Assembly: GCF_910591885.1 (NCBI RefSeq)
Contig: NC_063273.1
Span: 13,732,501 to 13,796,500, forward strand
Direction of reading: 5' to 3'
Source: Bombus terrestris
Taxonomy: Eukaryota; Arthropoda; Insecta; Hymenoptera; Apidae
Length of the DNA: 64,000 nt
The notes below the pieces were generated by a model, which saw nothing but the letters and a program-made list of their open reading frames with translations, searched no databases and was not told the DNA's origin. A program made the translations under genes and the position numbers. This document shows positions 40,500-57,300 of this stretch, piece by piece (positions within the stretch are counted from its first letter, which is position 1; each line of letters begins with the position of its first letter).

Positions 40500-41128
40500 T
40501 ATACGTTGTAACGTAATAATACATAACGTTATACGTTGTAACGTAATAGTACATAACGTAATACGTTCTAACGTAAAAATACATAACGTTATACGTTGTC
40601 ACGTAATAGTATATAACGTTTTACTTCATATAATTATCTAATATAACGTTATACGTTATAACGTAATAGGACATAACGTTATACGTTGTAACGTATAGTA
40701 TGTAACGTTATACATCATATAGTGATCCAATATAACGTTACACGTTATTATGTAATAGTACATAACGATATACATCATATAGTGATCCAATATAGCGTTA
40801 TACGTTATAACGTAATAGTACATATCGATGAACATCATATAGTGATCCAATATAACTTTATACGTTATAACGTAATAGTACATAACGTTATACATTATAA
40901 CGTAATAGCACATAACGTTATACGTTGTAAAGTAATAGTATTTAACGTTACACATCATATAGTGATCCAATATAACGTTATACGTTATAACGTAATAGTA
41001 CATAACGTTATACGTTATTACGTAATAGTATTTAACGTTATAAGTCATATAGTGATCCAACATAGCGTTATACGTTATAACGTAATACTACATAACGTTA
41101 TACGTTGTAACGTAATAGTACATAACGT
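40500..41128. repeat. 629-bp tandem duplication, copy B
   Basis: Every private variant of copy A is present at +629 bp and I saw no difference. Beyond 41128 the match continues for about 60 bp with one mismatch and then ends. Confidence 0.92.
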
Positions 41129-44100
41129 TATACGTTGTAATGTAATAATACATAACGTTATACGTTGTAACGTAATAGTACATAACGTTATTCGGTGTAA
41201 CGTAATAGTATGTAACGATATACATCAAATAGTGATCCAGTATAATATTATACGTAATAACGTAATAGTACATAACGTTATACGTTGTAACGTAATAGTA
41301 CATAACGTAATACGTTGTAACGTAAAAATACATAACGTTATACGTTGTCACGTAATAGTACCTAACCTTATACATCATATAGTGAACCGATATATCGTTA
41401 TACATTATAACGTAATAGTACACAACGTTATATGTTGTAACGTAGTAGTACATAACGTTATACGTTGTAACGTAATAATACACAACGTTATACGTTGTAA
41501 CGTAATAGTATATAACGTTTTACGTCATATAGTGATCTAATATTACGTTATACGTTATAACGTGATAGTACATAACGTTATACGTTGTAACGTAATAGTA
41601 TGTAACGTTAAACATCATATAGTCATCCAATATAACGTCATACGTTCTAACATAATAGTACATAACGTTTCACGTTGTAACGTAATATTATATAACATTA
41701 CACATCATATAGCGATCCAATATAACGTTATACGTTATAACGTAATAGTACATAACGTTATACATTATAACGTAACAGTACACAACGTTATACGTTGTAG
41801 CGTAATGGTATATAATGTTACACATCATATAGTGATCCAATATAACGTTATACGTTATAACGTAATAGTACATAGCGTTATACGTTATTACGTAATAGTA
41901 TTTAACGTTATACGTCATATAGTGATTCTAATATAGCGTTATACGTTATAACGTAATAGAGGATAACGTTATACGTTGTAACGTAATAGTATATAACGTT
42001 TTACGTCATATAGTGATCCAATATAACGTTATTCGATGTAACGTAATAGTATGTAACGTTATACGTTACAACGTAATACTACATAACGTTATACGTTGTA
42101 ACGTAATAGTATATAACCTTATACATCATATAGTGAACCAATATATCGTTATACGATGTAACGTAATAGTACGTAACGTTATACGTTATAACGTAATAGT
42201 ACATAACGTTATACGTTGTAACGTATTAATACATAACGTTATACGTTGTAACGTAATAGTATATAACGTTTTACGTCATGTAGTGATCTAGTATAACGTT
42301 ATACGTTATAACGTAATAGTACATAACATTATACGTTGTAACGTAATAGTATGTAACGTTATACATCATATAGTGATCCAATATAACGTTATACTTTCTA
42401 ACGTAATAGTATGTAACGCTTCACGTTGTAACGTAATAATATATAACGTTACACATCATATAGTGATCCAAAATAACATCATATGTTATAACGTAATAGT
42501 ACATAACGTTATACGTTATTACGTAATAGTATATAACGTTATACATCATATAGTGATCCAATATAACGTTACACGTTATTATGTAATAGTACATAACGAT
42601 ATACATCATATAGTGATCCAATATAACGTTATACGTTATAACGTAATAGTACATATCGATGTACATCATATAGTGATCCAATATAACGTTACACGTTATT
42701 ATGTAATAGTACATAACGATATACAAAATATAGTGATCCAATATAACGTTATACGTTATAACGTAATAGTATATAACGTTATACATCATATAGTGATCCA
42801 ATTTAACGTTATACGCTATAGCGTAATAGTAGATAAAGTTAAACGTTGTAACATAATAATACATAACGTTATACGTTGTAACGTAATAGTATTTAACGTT
42901 ACACATCATATAGTGATCCAATATAACGTTATACGTTATAACGTAATAGTATATAACGTTATACATCATATAGTGATCCAATTTAACGTTATTCGATGTA
43001 ACGTAATAGTATGTCACGTTATACTTCAAATAGTGATCCAATATAATATTATACGTAATAACGTAATAGTACAAAACGTTATACGTTGTAACGTAATAGT
43101 ACATAACGTTATACGTTGTAACGTAATAATACATAACGTTATACGTTGTAACGTAATAGTATATAACGTTTTACGTCATATAGTGATCTAGTATAACGTT
43201 ATACGTTATAACGTAATACTACATAACGTTATACGTTGTAACGTCATAGTATATAACGTTTTACGTCATATAGTGATCCAATATAACGTTATTCGATGTA
43301 ACGTAATAGTATGTAACGTTATACTTCAAATAGTGATCCAGTATAATATTATACGTAATAACGTAATAGTACATAACGTTATACGTTGTAACGTAATAGT
43401 ACATAACGTTATACGTTGTAACGTAATAATACATAACGTTATATGTTGTAACGTAATAGTATATAACGTTTTACTTCATATAGTGATCTAATATAACGCT
43501 ATACGTTATAACGTAATAGCACATAACGTTATACGTTGTAACGTAATAGTATGTAACGTTAAACATCATATAGTCATCCAATATAACGTTATACGTTCTA
43601 TCATAATAGTACATATCGTTTCACGTTGTAACGTAATATTATATAACATTACACATCATATAGTGATCCAATATAACGTTATACATTATAACGTAATAGT
43701 ACATAACGTTATACATTATAACGTAATAGCACATAACGATATACGTTGTAAAGTAATAGTATTTAACGTTACACATCATATAGTGATCCAATATAACGTT
43801 ATACGTTATATCGTAATAGTACATAACGTTATACGTTATTACCTAATAGTATTTAACGTTATACGTCATATAGTGATCCAATATAGCGTTATACGTTATA
43901 ACGTAATACTACATAACGTTATACGTTGTAACGTAATAGTACATAATGTTTCACGTTGTAACGTGATAGTATATAACGTTACACATCATATTGTGATCCA
44001 ATATAACGTTATACGTTATAACATAGTAGTACATAACGTTTCACGTTGTAACGTAATATTATATAACATTACACATCATATAGCGATCAAATATAACGTT

Positions 44101-46100
44101 ATACGTTATAGCGCAATAGTACATAACGTTATACATTATAGCGTAATAGTACATAACGTTATACGTTATAACGTAATAGTACATAACGTTATACGTTGTA
44201 ACTTAATAATACATAACGTTATACGTTGTAACTTAATAATACATAACGTTATACGTTGTAACGTAATAGTATATAACGTTTTACGTCATATAGTGATCCA
44301 ATATAACGTTACACGTTATTATGTAATAGCACATAACGATATACGTTGTAAAGTAATAGTATTTAACGTTACACATCATATAGTGATCCAATATAACGTT
44401 ATACGTTATAACGTAATAGTACATAACGTTATACGTTATTACGTAATAGTATTTAACGTTATACGTCATATAGTGATCCAATATAGCGTTATACGTTATA
44501 ACGTAATACTACATAACGTTATACGTTGTAACGTAATAGTATATAACGTTTTACGTCATATAGTGATCCAATATAACGTTATTCGATGTAACGTAATAGT
44601 ATGTAACGTTATACGTTATAACGTAATACTACATAACGTTGTACGTTATTACGTAATAGTATTTAACGTTATACGTCATATAGTGATCCAATATAATATT
44701 ATACGTAATAACGTAATAGTACATAACGTTATACGTTGTAACGTAATAGTACATAACGTTATACGTTGTAATGTAATAATACATAACGTTATACGTTGTA
44801 ACGTAAAAATACATAACGTTATACGTTGTCACGTAATAGTATATAACGTTTTACTTCATATAGTGATCTAATATAACGTTATACGTTATAACGTAATAGT
44901 ACAAAACGTTATACGTTGTAACGTAATAGTATGTAACGTTAAACATCATATAGTCATCCAATATAACGTTATACGTTCTAACATAATAGTACATAGCGTT
45001 TCACGTTGTAACGTAATATTATATAACATTACACATCATATAGTGATCCAATATAACGTTATACGTTATAACGTAATAGTACATAACGTTATACATTATA
45101 ACGTAATAGCACATAACGTTATACGTTGTAAAGTAATAGTATTTAACGTTACACATCATATAGTGATCCAATATAACGTTATACGTTATAACGTAATAGT
45201 ACATAACGTTATACGTTATTACGTAATAGTATTTAACGTTATACGTCATATAGTGATCCAATATAGCGTTATACGTTATAACGTAATACTACATAACGTT
45301 ATACGTTGTAACGTAATAGTATATATCGTTTTACGTCATATAGTGATCCAATATAACGTTATTCGATGTAACGTAATAATATGTAACGTTATACGTTATA
45401 ACGTAATAGTACATAACATTATACGTTGTAACGTATAGTATGTAACGTTATACATCATATAGTGATCCAATATAACGTTACACGTTATTATGTAATAGTA
45501 CATAACGATATACATCATATAGTGATCCAATATAACGTTATACGTTATAACGTAATAGTACATATCGATGTACATCATATAGTGATCCAATGTAACGTTA
45601 CACGTTATTATATAATAGTACATAACGATATACAAAATATAGTGATCCAATATAACGTTATTCGATGTAACGTAATAGTATGTAACGTTATACGTTATAA
45701 CGTAACAGTACATAACATTATACGTTGTAACGTATAGTATGTAACGTTATACATCATATAGTGATCCAATATAACGTTACACGTTATTATGTAATAGTAC
45801 ATAACGATATACATCATATAGTGATCCAATTACCGTTATACGCTATAGCGTAATAGTACATAAAGTTAAACGTTGTAACATAATAATACATAACGTTATA
45901 CGTTGTAACGTAATAGTATATAACGTTTTACGTCATATAGTGGTCCAATAAAACGTTATTCGATGTACGGTAATAGTATGTAACGTTATACATCATATAG
46001 TGATCCAATATAATGTTATACGTTGTAACTTAATAGATCATAACTTTATACGTTATCACGTAATACTATATAACGTTATACGTTGTAACGTAATAATACA
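41129..46100. repeat. Satellite block between the 629-bp and 2,969-bp repeats
   Basis: This is all 30-bp monomers with no gene. Part of it is regular: around 42.36-43.0 kb A-like and B-type monomers alternate nearly one to one, giving a local 60-bp period. The 44.28-45.46 kb stretch resembles 47.82-48.99 kb at an offset of 3,537 bp with several differences, an older relative of the 2,969-bp unit. A monomer with a deletion (CCAATTACCGTTATACG, near 45.83 kb) breaks the phase locally. Confidence 0.75.
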
Positions 46101-49069
46101 TAACGTTATACGTTGTAACGTAATAGTACATAACGTAATACGTTGTAACGTAAAAATACATAACGTTATACGTTGTCACGTAATAGTATATAACGTTTTA
46201 CTTCATATAGTGATCTAATATAACGTTATACGTTATAACGTAATAGTACATAACGTTATACGTTGTAACGTAATAGTATGTAACGTTAAACATCATATAG
46301 TCATCCAATATAACGTTATACGTTCTAACGTAATACTACATAACGTTATACGTTGTAACGTAATAGTATTTAACGTTATATGTCATATAGTGATCCAATA
46401 TAGCGTTATACGTTATAACGTAATACTACATAACGTTATACGTTGTAACGTAATAGTATATAACGTTTTACGTCATATAGTGATCCAATATAACGTTATA
46501 CGTTATAACGTAATAGTACATAACGTTATACGTTGTAACGTAATAATACATAACGTTATAGGTTGTAACGTAATAGTATATAACGTTTTACGTCATATAG
46601 TGATCTAGTATAACGTTATACGTTATAACGTAATAGTACATAACATTATACGTTGTAACGTAATAGTATGTAACGTTATACGTTGTAACGTAATAGTATA
46701 TAACGTTTTACGTCATATAGTGATCCAATATAACGTTATACGTTATAACGTAATAGTACATAACATTATACGTTGTAACGTAATAATATATAACGTTACA
46801 CATCATATAGTGATCCAAAATAACGTTATACGTTATAACGTAATAGTACATAACGTTATACGTTATTACGTAATAGTATATAACGTTATACATCATATAG
46901 TGATCCAATATAACGTTACACGTTATTATGTAATAGTACATAACGATATACATCATATAGTGATCCAATATAACGTTATACGTTATAACGTAATAGTACA
47001 TATCGATGTACATCATATAGTGATCCAATATAACGTTACACGTTATTATGTAATAGTACATAACGATATACAAAATATAGTGATCCAATATAACGTTATA
47101 CGTTATAACGTAATAGTATATAACGTTATACATCATATAGTGATCCAATTTAACGTTATACGCTATAGCGTAATAGTACATAAAGTTAAACGTTGTAACA
47201 TAATAATACATAACGTTATACGTTGTAACGTAATAGTATATAACGTTTTACGTCATATAGTGGTCCAGTAAAACGTTATTCGATGTAAGGTAATAGTATG
47301 TAACGTTATACATCATATAGTGATCCAATATAATGTTATACGTAATAACGTAATAGTACATAACGTTATACATTATAACGTAATAGCACATAACGTTATA
47401 CGTTGTAAAGTAATAGTATTTAACGTTACACATCATATAGTGATCCAATATAACGTTATACGTTATAACGTAATAGTATATAACGTTATACATCATATAG
47501 TGATCCAATTTAACGTTATTCGATGTAACGTAATAGTATGTAACGTTATACATTATAACGTAATAGCACATAACGTTATACGTTGTAACGTAATAGTATA
47601 TAACGTTTTACGTCATATAGTGATCCAATATAACGTTATACGTTCTAACATAATAGTACATATCGTTTCACGTTGTAACGTAATATAATATAACATTACA
47701 CATCATATAGTGATCCAATATAACGTTATACGTTATAACGTAATAGTACATAACGTTATACATTATAACGTAATAGCACATAACGTTATACGTTGTAACG
47801 TAATAGTATATAACGTTTTACGTCATATAGTGATCTAGTATAACGTTACACGTTATTATGTAATAGCACATAACGATATACGTTGTAAAGTAATAGTATT
47901 TAACGTTACACATCATATAGTGATCCAATATAACGTTATACGTTATAACGTAATAGTACATAACGTTATACGTTATTACGTAATAGTATTTAACGTTATA
48001 CGTCATATAGTGATCCAATATAGCGTTATACGTTATAACGTAATACTACATAACGTTATACGTTGTAACGTAATAGTATATAACGTTTTACGTCATATAG
48101 TGATCCAATATAACGTTATTCGATGTAACGTAATAGTATGTAACGTTATACGTTATAACGTAATACTACATAACGTTGTACGTTATTACGTAATAGTATT
48201 TAACGTTATACGTCATATAGTGATCCAATATAATATTATACGTAATAACGTAATAGTACATAACGTTATACGTTGTAACGTAATAGTACATAACGTTATA
48301 CGTTGTAATGTAATAATACATAACGTTATACGTTGTAACGTAAAAATACATAACGTTATACGTTGTCACGTAATAGTATATAACGTTTTACTTCATATAG
48401 TGATCTAATATAACGTTATACGTTATAACGTAATAGTACATAACGTTATACGTTGTAACGTAATAGTATGTAACGTTAAACATCATATAGTCATCCAATA
48501 TAACGTTATACGTTCTAACATAATAGTACATAGCGTTTCACGTTGTAACGTAATATTATATAACATTACACATCATATAGTGATCCAATATAACGTTATA
48601 CGTTATACCGTAATAGTACATAACGTTATACATTATAACGTAATAGCACATAACGTTATACGTTGTAAAGTAATAGTATTTAACGTTACACATCATATAG
48701 TGATCCAATATAACGTTATACGTTGTAACGTAATAGTACATAACGTTATACGTTATTGCGTAATAGTATTTAACGTTATACGTCATATAGTGATCCAATA
48801 TAGCGTTATACGTTATAACGTAATACTACATAACGTTATACGTTGTAACGTAATAGTATATATCGTTTTACGTCATATAGTGATCCAATATAACGTTATT
48901 CGATGTAACGTAATAGTATGTAACGTTATACGTTATAACGTAATAGTACATAACATTATACGTTGTAACGTATAGTATGTAACGTTATACATCATATAGT
49001 GATCCATTATAACGTTACACGTTATTATGTAATAGTACATAACGATATACATCATATAGTGATCCAATA
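46101..49069. repeat. 2,969-bp tandem duplication, copy 1
   Basis: It repeats at +2,969 bp. Six-frame comparison shows the same translations at each matching position and line-by-line reading showed no base difference. The length is 99 monomers minus one base. Private markers include TTATAGGTTGTAACG (near 46.56 kb) and GTAATATAATATAACATTAC (near 47.68 kb). Confidence 0.92.
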
Positions 49070-52038
49070 TAACGTTATACGTTGTAACGTAATAGTACAT
49101 AACGTAATACGTTGTAACGTAAAAATACATAACGTTATACGTTGTCACGTAATAGTATATAACGTTTTACTTCATATAGTGATCTAATATAACGTTATAC
49201 GTTATAACGTAATAGTACATAACGTTATACGTTGTAACGTAATAGTATGTAACGTTAAACATCATATAGTCATCCAATATAACGTTATACGTTCTAACGT
49301 AATACTACATAACGTTATACGTTGTAACGTAATAGTATTTAACGTTATATGTCATATAGTGATCCAATATAGCGTTATACGTTATAACGTAATACTACAT
49401 AACGTTATACGTTGTAACGTAATAGTATATAACGTTTTACGTCATATAGTGATCCAATATAACGTTATACGTTATAACGTAATAGTACATAACGTTATAC
49501 GTTGTAACGTAATAATACATAACGTTATAGGTTGTAACGTAATAGTATATAACGTTTTACGTCATATAGTGATCTAGTATAACGTTATACGTTATAACGT
49601 AATAGTACATAACATTATACGTTGTAACGTAATAGTATGTAACGTTATACGTTGTAACGTAATAGTATATAACGTTTTACGTCATATAGTGATCCAATAT
49701 AACGTTATACGTTATAACGTAATAGTACATAACATTATACGTTGTAACGTAATAATATATAACGTTACACATCATATAGTGATCCAAAATAACGTTATAC
49801 GTTATAACGTAATAGTACATAACGTTATACGTTATTACGTAATAGTATATAACGTTATACATCATATAGTGATCCAATATAACGTTACACGTTATTATGT
49901 AATAGTACATAACGATATACATCATATAGTGATCCAATATAACGTTATACGTTATAACGTAATAGTACATATCGATGTACATCATATAGTGATCCAATAT
50001 AACGTTACACGTTATTATGTAATAGTACATAACGATATACAAAATATAGTGATCCAATATAACGTTATACGTTATAACGTAATAGTATATAACGTTATAC
50101 ATCATATAGTGATCCAATTTAACGTTATACGCTATAGCGTAATAGTACATAAAGTTAAACGTTGTAACATAATAATACATAACGTTATACGTTGTAACGT
50201 AATAGTATATAACGTTTTACGTCATATAGTGGTCCAGTAAAACGTTATTCGATGTAAGGTAATAGTATGTAACGTTATACATCATATAGTGATCCAATAT
50301 AATGTTATACGTAATAACGTAATAGTACATAACGTTATACATTATAACGTAATAGCACATAACGTTATACGTTGTAAAGTAATAGTATTTAACGTTACAC
50401 ATCATATAGTGATCCAATATAACGTTATACGTTATAACGTAATAGTATATAACGTTATACATCATATAGTGATCCAATTTAACGTTATTCGATGTAACGT
50501 AATAGTATGTAACGTTATACATTATAACGTAATAGCACATAACGTTATACGTTGTAACGTAATAGTATATAACGTTTTACGTCATATAGTGATCCAATAT
50601 AACGTTATACGTTCTAACATAATAGTACATATCGTTTCACGTTGTAACGTAATATAATATAACATTACACATCATATAGTGATCCAATATAACGTTATAC
50701 GTTATAACGTAATAGTACATAACGTTATACATTATAACGTAATAGCACATAACGTTATACGTTGTAACGTAATAGTATATAACGTTTTACGTCATATAGT
50801 GATCTAGTATAACGTTACACGTTATTATGTAATAGCACATAACGATATACGTTGTAAAGTAATAGTATTTAACGTTACACATCATATAGTGATCCAATAT
50901 AACGTTATACGTTATAACGTAATAGTACATAACGTTATACGTTATTACGTAATAGTATTTAACGTTATACGTCATATAGTGATCCAATATAGCGTTATAC
51001 GTTATAACGTAATACTACATAACGTTATACGTTGTAACGTAATAGTATATAACGTTTTACGTCATATAGTGATCCAATATAACGTTATTCGATGTAACGT
51101 AATAGTATGTAACGTTATACGTTATAACGTAATACTACATAACGTTGTACGTTATTACGTAATAGTATTTAACGTTATACGTCATATAGTGATCCAATAT
51201 AATATTATACGTAATAACGTAATAGTACATAACGTTATACGTTGTAACGTAATAGTACATAACGTTATACGTTGTAATGTAATAATACATAACGTTATAC
51301 GTTGTAACGTAAAAATACATAACGTTATACGTTGTCACGTAATAGTATATAACGTTTTACTTCATATAGTGATCTAATATAACGTTATACGTTATAACGT
51401 AATAGTACATAACGTTATACGTTGTAACGTAATAGTATGTAACGTTAAACATCATATAGTCATCCAATATAACGTTATACGTTCTAACATAATAGTACAT
51501 AGCGTTTCACGTTGTAACGTAATATTATATAACATTACACATCATATAGTGATCCAATATAACGTTATACGTTATACCGTAATAGTACATAACGTTATAC
51601 ATTATAACGTAATAGCACATAACGTTATACGTTGTAAAGTAATAGTATTTAACGTTACACATCATATAGTGATCCAATATAACGTTATACGTTGTAACGT
51701 AATAGTACATAACGTTATACGTTATTGCGTAATAGTATTTAACGTTATACGTCATATAGTGATCCAATATAGCGTTATACGTTATAACGTAATACTACAT
51801 AACGTTATACGTTGTAACGTAATAGTATATATCGTTTTACGTCATATAGTGATCCAATATAACGTTATTCGATGTAACGTAATAGTATGTAACGTTATAC
51901 GTTATAACGTAATAGTACATAACATTATACGTTGTAACGTATAGTATGTAACGTTATACATCATATAGTGATCCATTATAACGTTACACGTTATTATGTA
52001 ATAGTACATAACGATATACATCATATAGTGATCCAATA
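49070..52038. repeat. 2,969-bp tandem duplication, copy 2
   Basis: This is the partner of 46101-49069; the same markers lie at about 49.53 and 50.65 kb. Just past 52038 the sequence departs from the start of the unit (ATAACG instead of GTAACG near 52.05 kb), which marks the right limit of the duplication. Confidence 0.92.
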
Positions 52039-54368
52039 TAACGTTATACGTTATAACGTAATAGTACATACCGATGTACATCATATAGTGATCCAATATA
52101 ACGTTACACGTTATTATGTAATAGTACATAACGATATACAAAATATAGTGATCCAATATAACGTTATACGTTATAACGTAATAGTATATAACGTTATACA
52201 TCATATAGTGATCCAATTTAACGTTATACGCTATAGCGTAATAGTACATAAAGTTAAACGTTGTAATATAATAATACATAACGTTATACGTTGTAACGTA
52301 ATAGTATATAACGTTTTACGTCATATAGTGGTCCAATAAAACGTTATCCGATGTAAGGTAATAGTATGTAACGTTATACATCATATAGTGATCCAATATA
52401 ATGTTATACGTTATAGCGTAATACTACATAACGTTATACATTATAACGTAATAGCACATAACGTTATACGATGTAAAGTAATAGTATTTAATGTTACACA
52501 TCATATAGTGATCCAATATAACGTTATACGTTATAACGTAATAGTACATAATGTTATACGTTGTAACGTAATAATACATAACGTTATACGTTGTAACGTA
52601 ATAGTATATAACGTTACACATCATATAGTGATCCAATATAACGTTATACGTTATAACGTAATAGTACATAACGTTATACGTTATTACGTAATATTATTTA
52701 ACGTTATACGTCATATAGTGATCCAATATAGCGTTATACGTTATAACGTAATACGACATAACGTTATACGTTGTAACGTCATAGTATATAACGTTTTACG
52801 TCATATAGTGATCCAATATAACGTTATTCGATGTAACGTAATAGTATGTAACGTTATACTTCAAATAGTGATCCAATATAATATTATACGTAATAACGTA
52901 ATAGTACATAACGTTATACGTTGTAACGTAATAATACATAACGTTATATGTTGTAACGTAATAGTATATAACGTTTTATTTCATATAGTGATCTAATATA
53001 ACGTTATACGTTATAACGTAATAGTACATAACGTTATACGTTGTAACGTAATAGTATGTAACGTTAAACATCATATAGTCATCCAATATAACGTTATACG
53101 TTCTAACATAATCGTACATAGCGTTTCACGCTGTAACGTAATATTATATAACATTACACATCATATAGTGATCCAATATAACGTTATACGTTATAACGCA
53201 ATAGTACATAACGCTATACATTATAACGTAATAGCACATAACGTTATACGTTGTAAAGTAATAGTATTTAACGTTACACATCATATAGTGATCCAATATA
53301 ACGTTATACGTTATAACGTAATAGTACATAACGTTATACGTTATTACGTAATAGTATTCAACGTTTTACGTCATATAGTGATCCAATATAGCGTTATACG
53401 TTATAACGTAATACTACATAACGTTATACGTTGTAACGTAATAGTATATAACGTTTTACGTCATATAGTGATCCAATATAACGTTATTCGATGTAACGTA
53501 ATAGTATGTGACGTTATACGTTATAACGTAATACTACATAACGTTATACGTTGTAACGTAATAGTATATAACCTTATACATCATATAGTGAACCAATATA
53601 TCGTTATACGCTATAACGTAATAGTACATAACGTTATACGTTGTAACATAATAATACATAACGTTATACGTTGTAACGTAATAGTACATAACGTTATACG
53701 TTGTAACGTAATAGTACATAACGTTTCACGTTGTAACGTAATATTATATAACATTACACATCATATAGCGATCCAATATAACGTTATACGTTATAACGTA
53801 ATAGTACATAACGTTATACATTATAGCGTGATAGTACATAACGCTATACGTTATAACGTAATAGTACATAACGTTATACGTTATAACGTAATAGTACATA
53901 ACGTTATACATTATTACGTAATAGTACATAACGTTATACGTTGTAGCGTAATGGTATATAATGTTACACATGATATAGTGATCCAATATAACGTTATACG
54001 TTGTAACGTAATAGTATGTAACGTTATACATCATATAGTGAACCAATATAACGTTATACTTTCTAACATAACAGTACATAACGTTTCACGTTTTAACGTA
54101 ATACTATATAATGTTACACATCATATAGTGATCCAATATAACGTTATACGTTATAACGTAATAATACATAACGTTATACGTTGTAACGTAATAGTATATA
54201 ACGTTTTACGTCATATAGTGATCTAATATAACGTTATACGATATTACGTAATAGTATTTAACGTTATACGTCATATAGTGATTCTAATATAGCGTTATAC
54301 GTTATAACGTAATACTACATAACGTTATACGTTGTAACGTCATAGTATATAACGTTTTACGTCATATA
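52039..54368. repeat. Satellite block, transition to the 1.74/2.19-kb family
   Basis: This is all monomers with no gene. The 52.1-52.4 kb part is like 46.9-47.3 kb. From about 53.6 kb the order of variants matches the following family: 53,744-54,079 recurs at 55,485, 57,676 and 61,158. Confidence 0.7.
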
Positions 54369-57300
54369 GTGATCCAATATAACGTTATTCGATGTAACGT
54401 AATATTATGTAACGTTATACGTTATAACGTAATACTACATAACGTTATACGCTGTAACGTAATAGTATATAACCTTATACATCATATAGTGAACCAATAT
54501 ATCGTTATACGTTATAACGTAATAGTACATAACGTTATACGTTATAACATAATAGTACATAACTTTTCACGTTGTAACGTAATATTATATAACATTACAC
54601 ATCATATAGCGATCCAATATAACGTTATACGTTATAACGTAATAGTACATAACGTTATACATTATTACGTAATAGTACATAACGTTATACGTTGTAGCGT
54701 AATGGTATATAATGTTACACATCATATAGTGATCCAATATAACGTTATACGTTGTAACGTAATAGTATGTAACGTTATACATCATATAGTGAACCAATAT
54801 AACGTTATACTTTCTAACATAATAGTACATAACGTTTCACGTTGTAACGTAATAGTATTTAACGTTATACGTCATATAGTGATGCAATATAGCGTTATAC
54901 GTTATAACGTGATAGTACATAACGTTATACGTTGTAACGTAATAATGCATAACGTTATACGTTGTAACGTAATAGTATATAACGTTATACGTCATATAGT
55001 GATCCAATATAGCGTTATACGTTATAACGTAATACTACATAACGTTATACGTTGTAACGTAATAGTATATAACGTTTTACGTCATATAGTGCTCCAATAT
55101 AACGTTATTCGATGTAACGTAATAGTATGTAACGTTATACGTTATAACGTAATACTACATAACGTTATACGTTGTAACGTAATAGTATATAACCTTATAC
55201 ATCATATAGTGAACCAATATATCGTTATACGCTATAACGTAATAGTACATAACGTTATACGTTGTAACATAATAATACATAACGTTATACGTTGTAACGT
55301 AATAGTACATAACGTTATACGTTGTAACGTAATAGTATATAACGTTTTACGTCATGTAGTGATCTAGTATAACGTTATACGTTATAACGTAATAGTACAT
55401 AACGTTATACATTATAGCGTAATAGTACATAACGCTATACGTTATAACATAATAGTACATAACGTTTCACGTTGTAACGTAATATTATATAACATTACAC
55501 ATCATATAGCGATCCAATATAACGTTATACGTTATAACGTAATAGTACATAGCGTTATACATTATAGCGTGATAGTACATAACGCTATACGTTATAACGT
55601 AATAGTACATAACGTTATACGTTATAACGGAATAGTACATAACGTTATACATTATTACGTAATAGTACATAACGTTATACGTTGTAGCGTAATGGTATAT
55701 AATGTTACACATGATATAGTGATCCAATATAACGTTATACGTTGTAACGTAATAGTATGTAACGTTATACATCATATAGTGAACCAATATAACGTTATAA
55801 TTTCTAACATAATAGTACATAACGTTTCACGTTTTAACGTAATAGTATATAATGTTACACGTCATATAGTGATCCAATATAACGTTATACGTTATAACGT
55901 AATAATACATAACGTTATACGTTGTAACGTAATAGTATATAACGTTTTACGTCATATAGTGATCTAATATAACGTTATACGATATTACGTAATAGTATTT
56001 AACGTTATACGTCATATAGTGATTCTAATATAGCGTTATACGTTATAACGTAATACTACATAACGTTATACGTTGTAACGTCATAGTATATAACGTTTTA
56101 CGTCATATAGTGATCCAATATAACGTTATTCGATGTAACGTAATGGTATGTAACGTTATACGTTATAACGTAATACTACATAACGTTATACGCTGTAACG
56201 TAATAGTATATAACCTTATACAGAATATAGTGAACCAATATATCGTTATACGTTATAACGTAATAGTACATAACGTTATACGTTATAACATAATAGTACA
56301 TAACTTTTCACGTTGTAACGTAATATTATATAACATTACACATCATATAGCGATCCAATATAACGTTATACGTTATAACGTAATAGTACATAACGTTATA
56401 CATTATTACGTAATAGTACATAACGTTATAGGTTGTAGCGTAATGGTATATAATGTTACACATCATATAGTGATCCAATATAACGTTATACGTTGTAACG
56501 TAATAGTATGTAACGTTATACATCATATAGTGAACCAATATAACGTTATACTTTCTAACATAATAGTACATAACGTTTCACGTTGTAACGTAATAGTATT
56601 TAACGTTATACGTCATATAGTGATCCAATATAGCGTTATACGTTATAACGTGATAGTACATAACGTTATACGTTGTAACGTAATAATGCATAACGTTATA
56701 CGTTGTAACGTAATAGTATATAACGTTATACGTCATATAGTGATCCAATATAGCGTTATACGTTATAACGTAATACGACATAACGTTATACGTTGTAACG
56801 TCATAGTATATAACGTTTTACGTCATATAGTGATCCAATATAACGTTATTCGATGTAACGTAATAGTATGTAACGTTATACTTCAAATAGTGATCCAATA
56901 TAATATTATACGTAATAACGTAATAGTACATAACGTTATACGTTGTAACGTAATAATACATAACGTTATATGTTGTAACGTAATAGTATGTAACGTTAAA
57001 CATCATATAGTCATCCAATATAACGTTATGCGTTATAACGTAATAGCACATAACGTTATACGTTGTAAAGTAATAGTATTTAACGTTACACATCATATAG
57101 TGATCCAATATAACGTTATGCGTTATAACGTAATAGTACATAACGTTATACGTTATTACGTAATAGTATTCAACGTTATACGTCATATAGTGATCCAATA
57201 TAGCGTTATACGTTATAACGTAATACTACATAACGTTATACGTTGTAACGTAATAGTATATAACGTTTTACGTCATATAGTGATCCAATATAACGTTATT

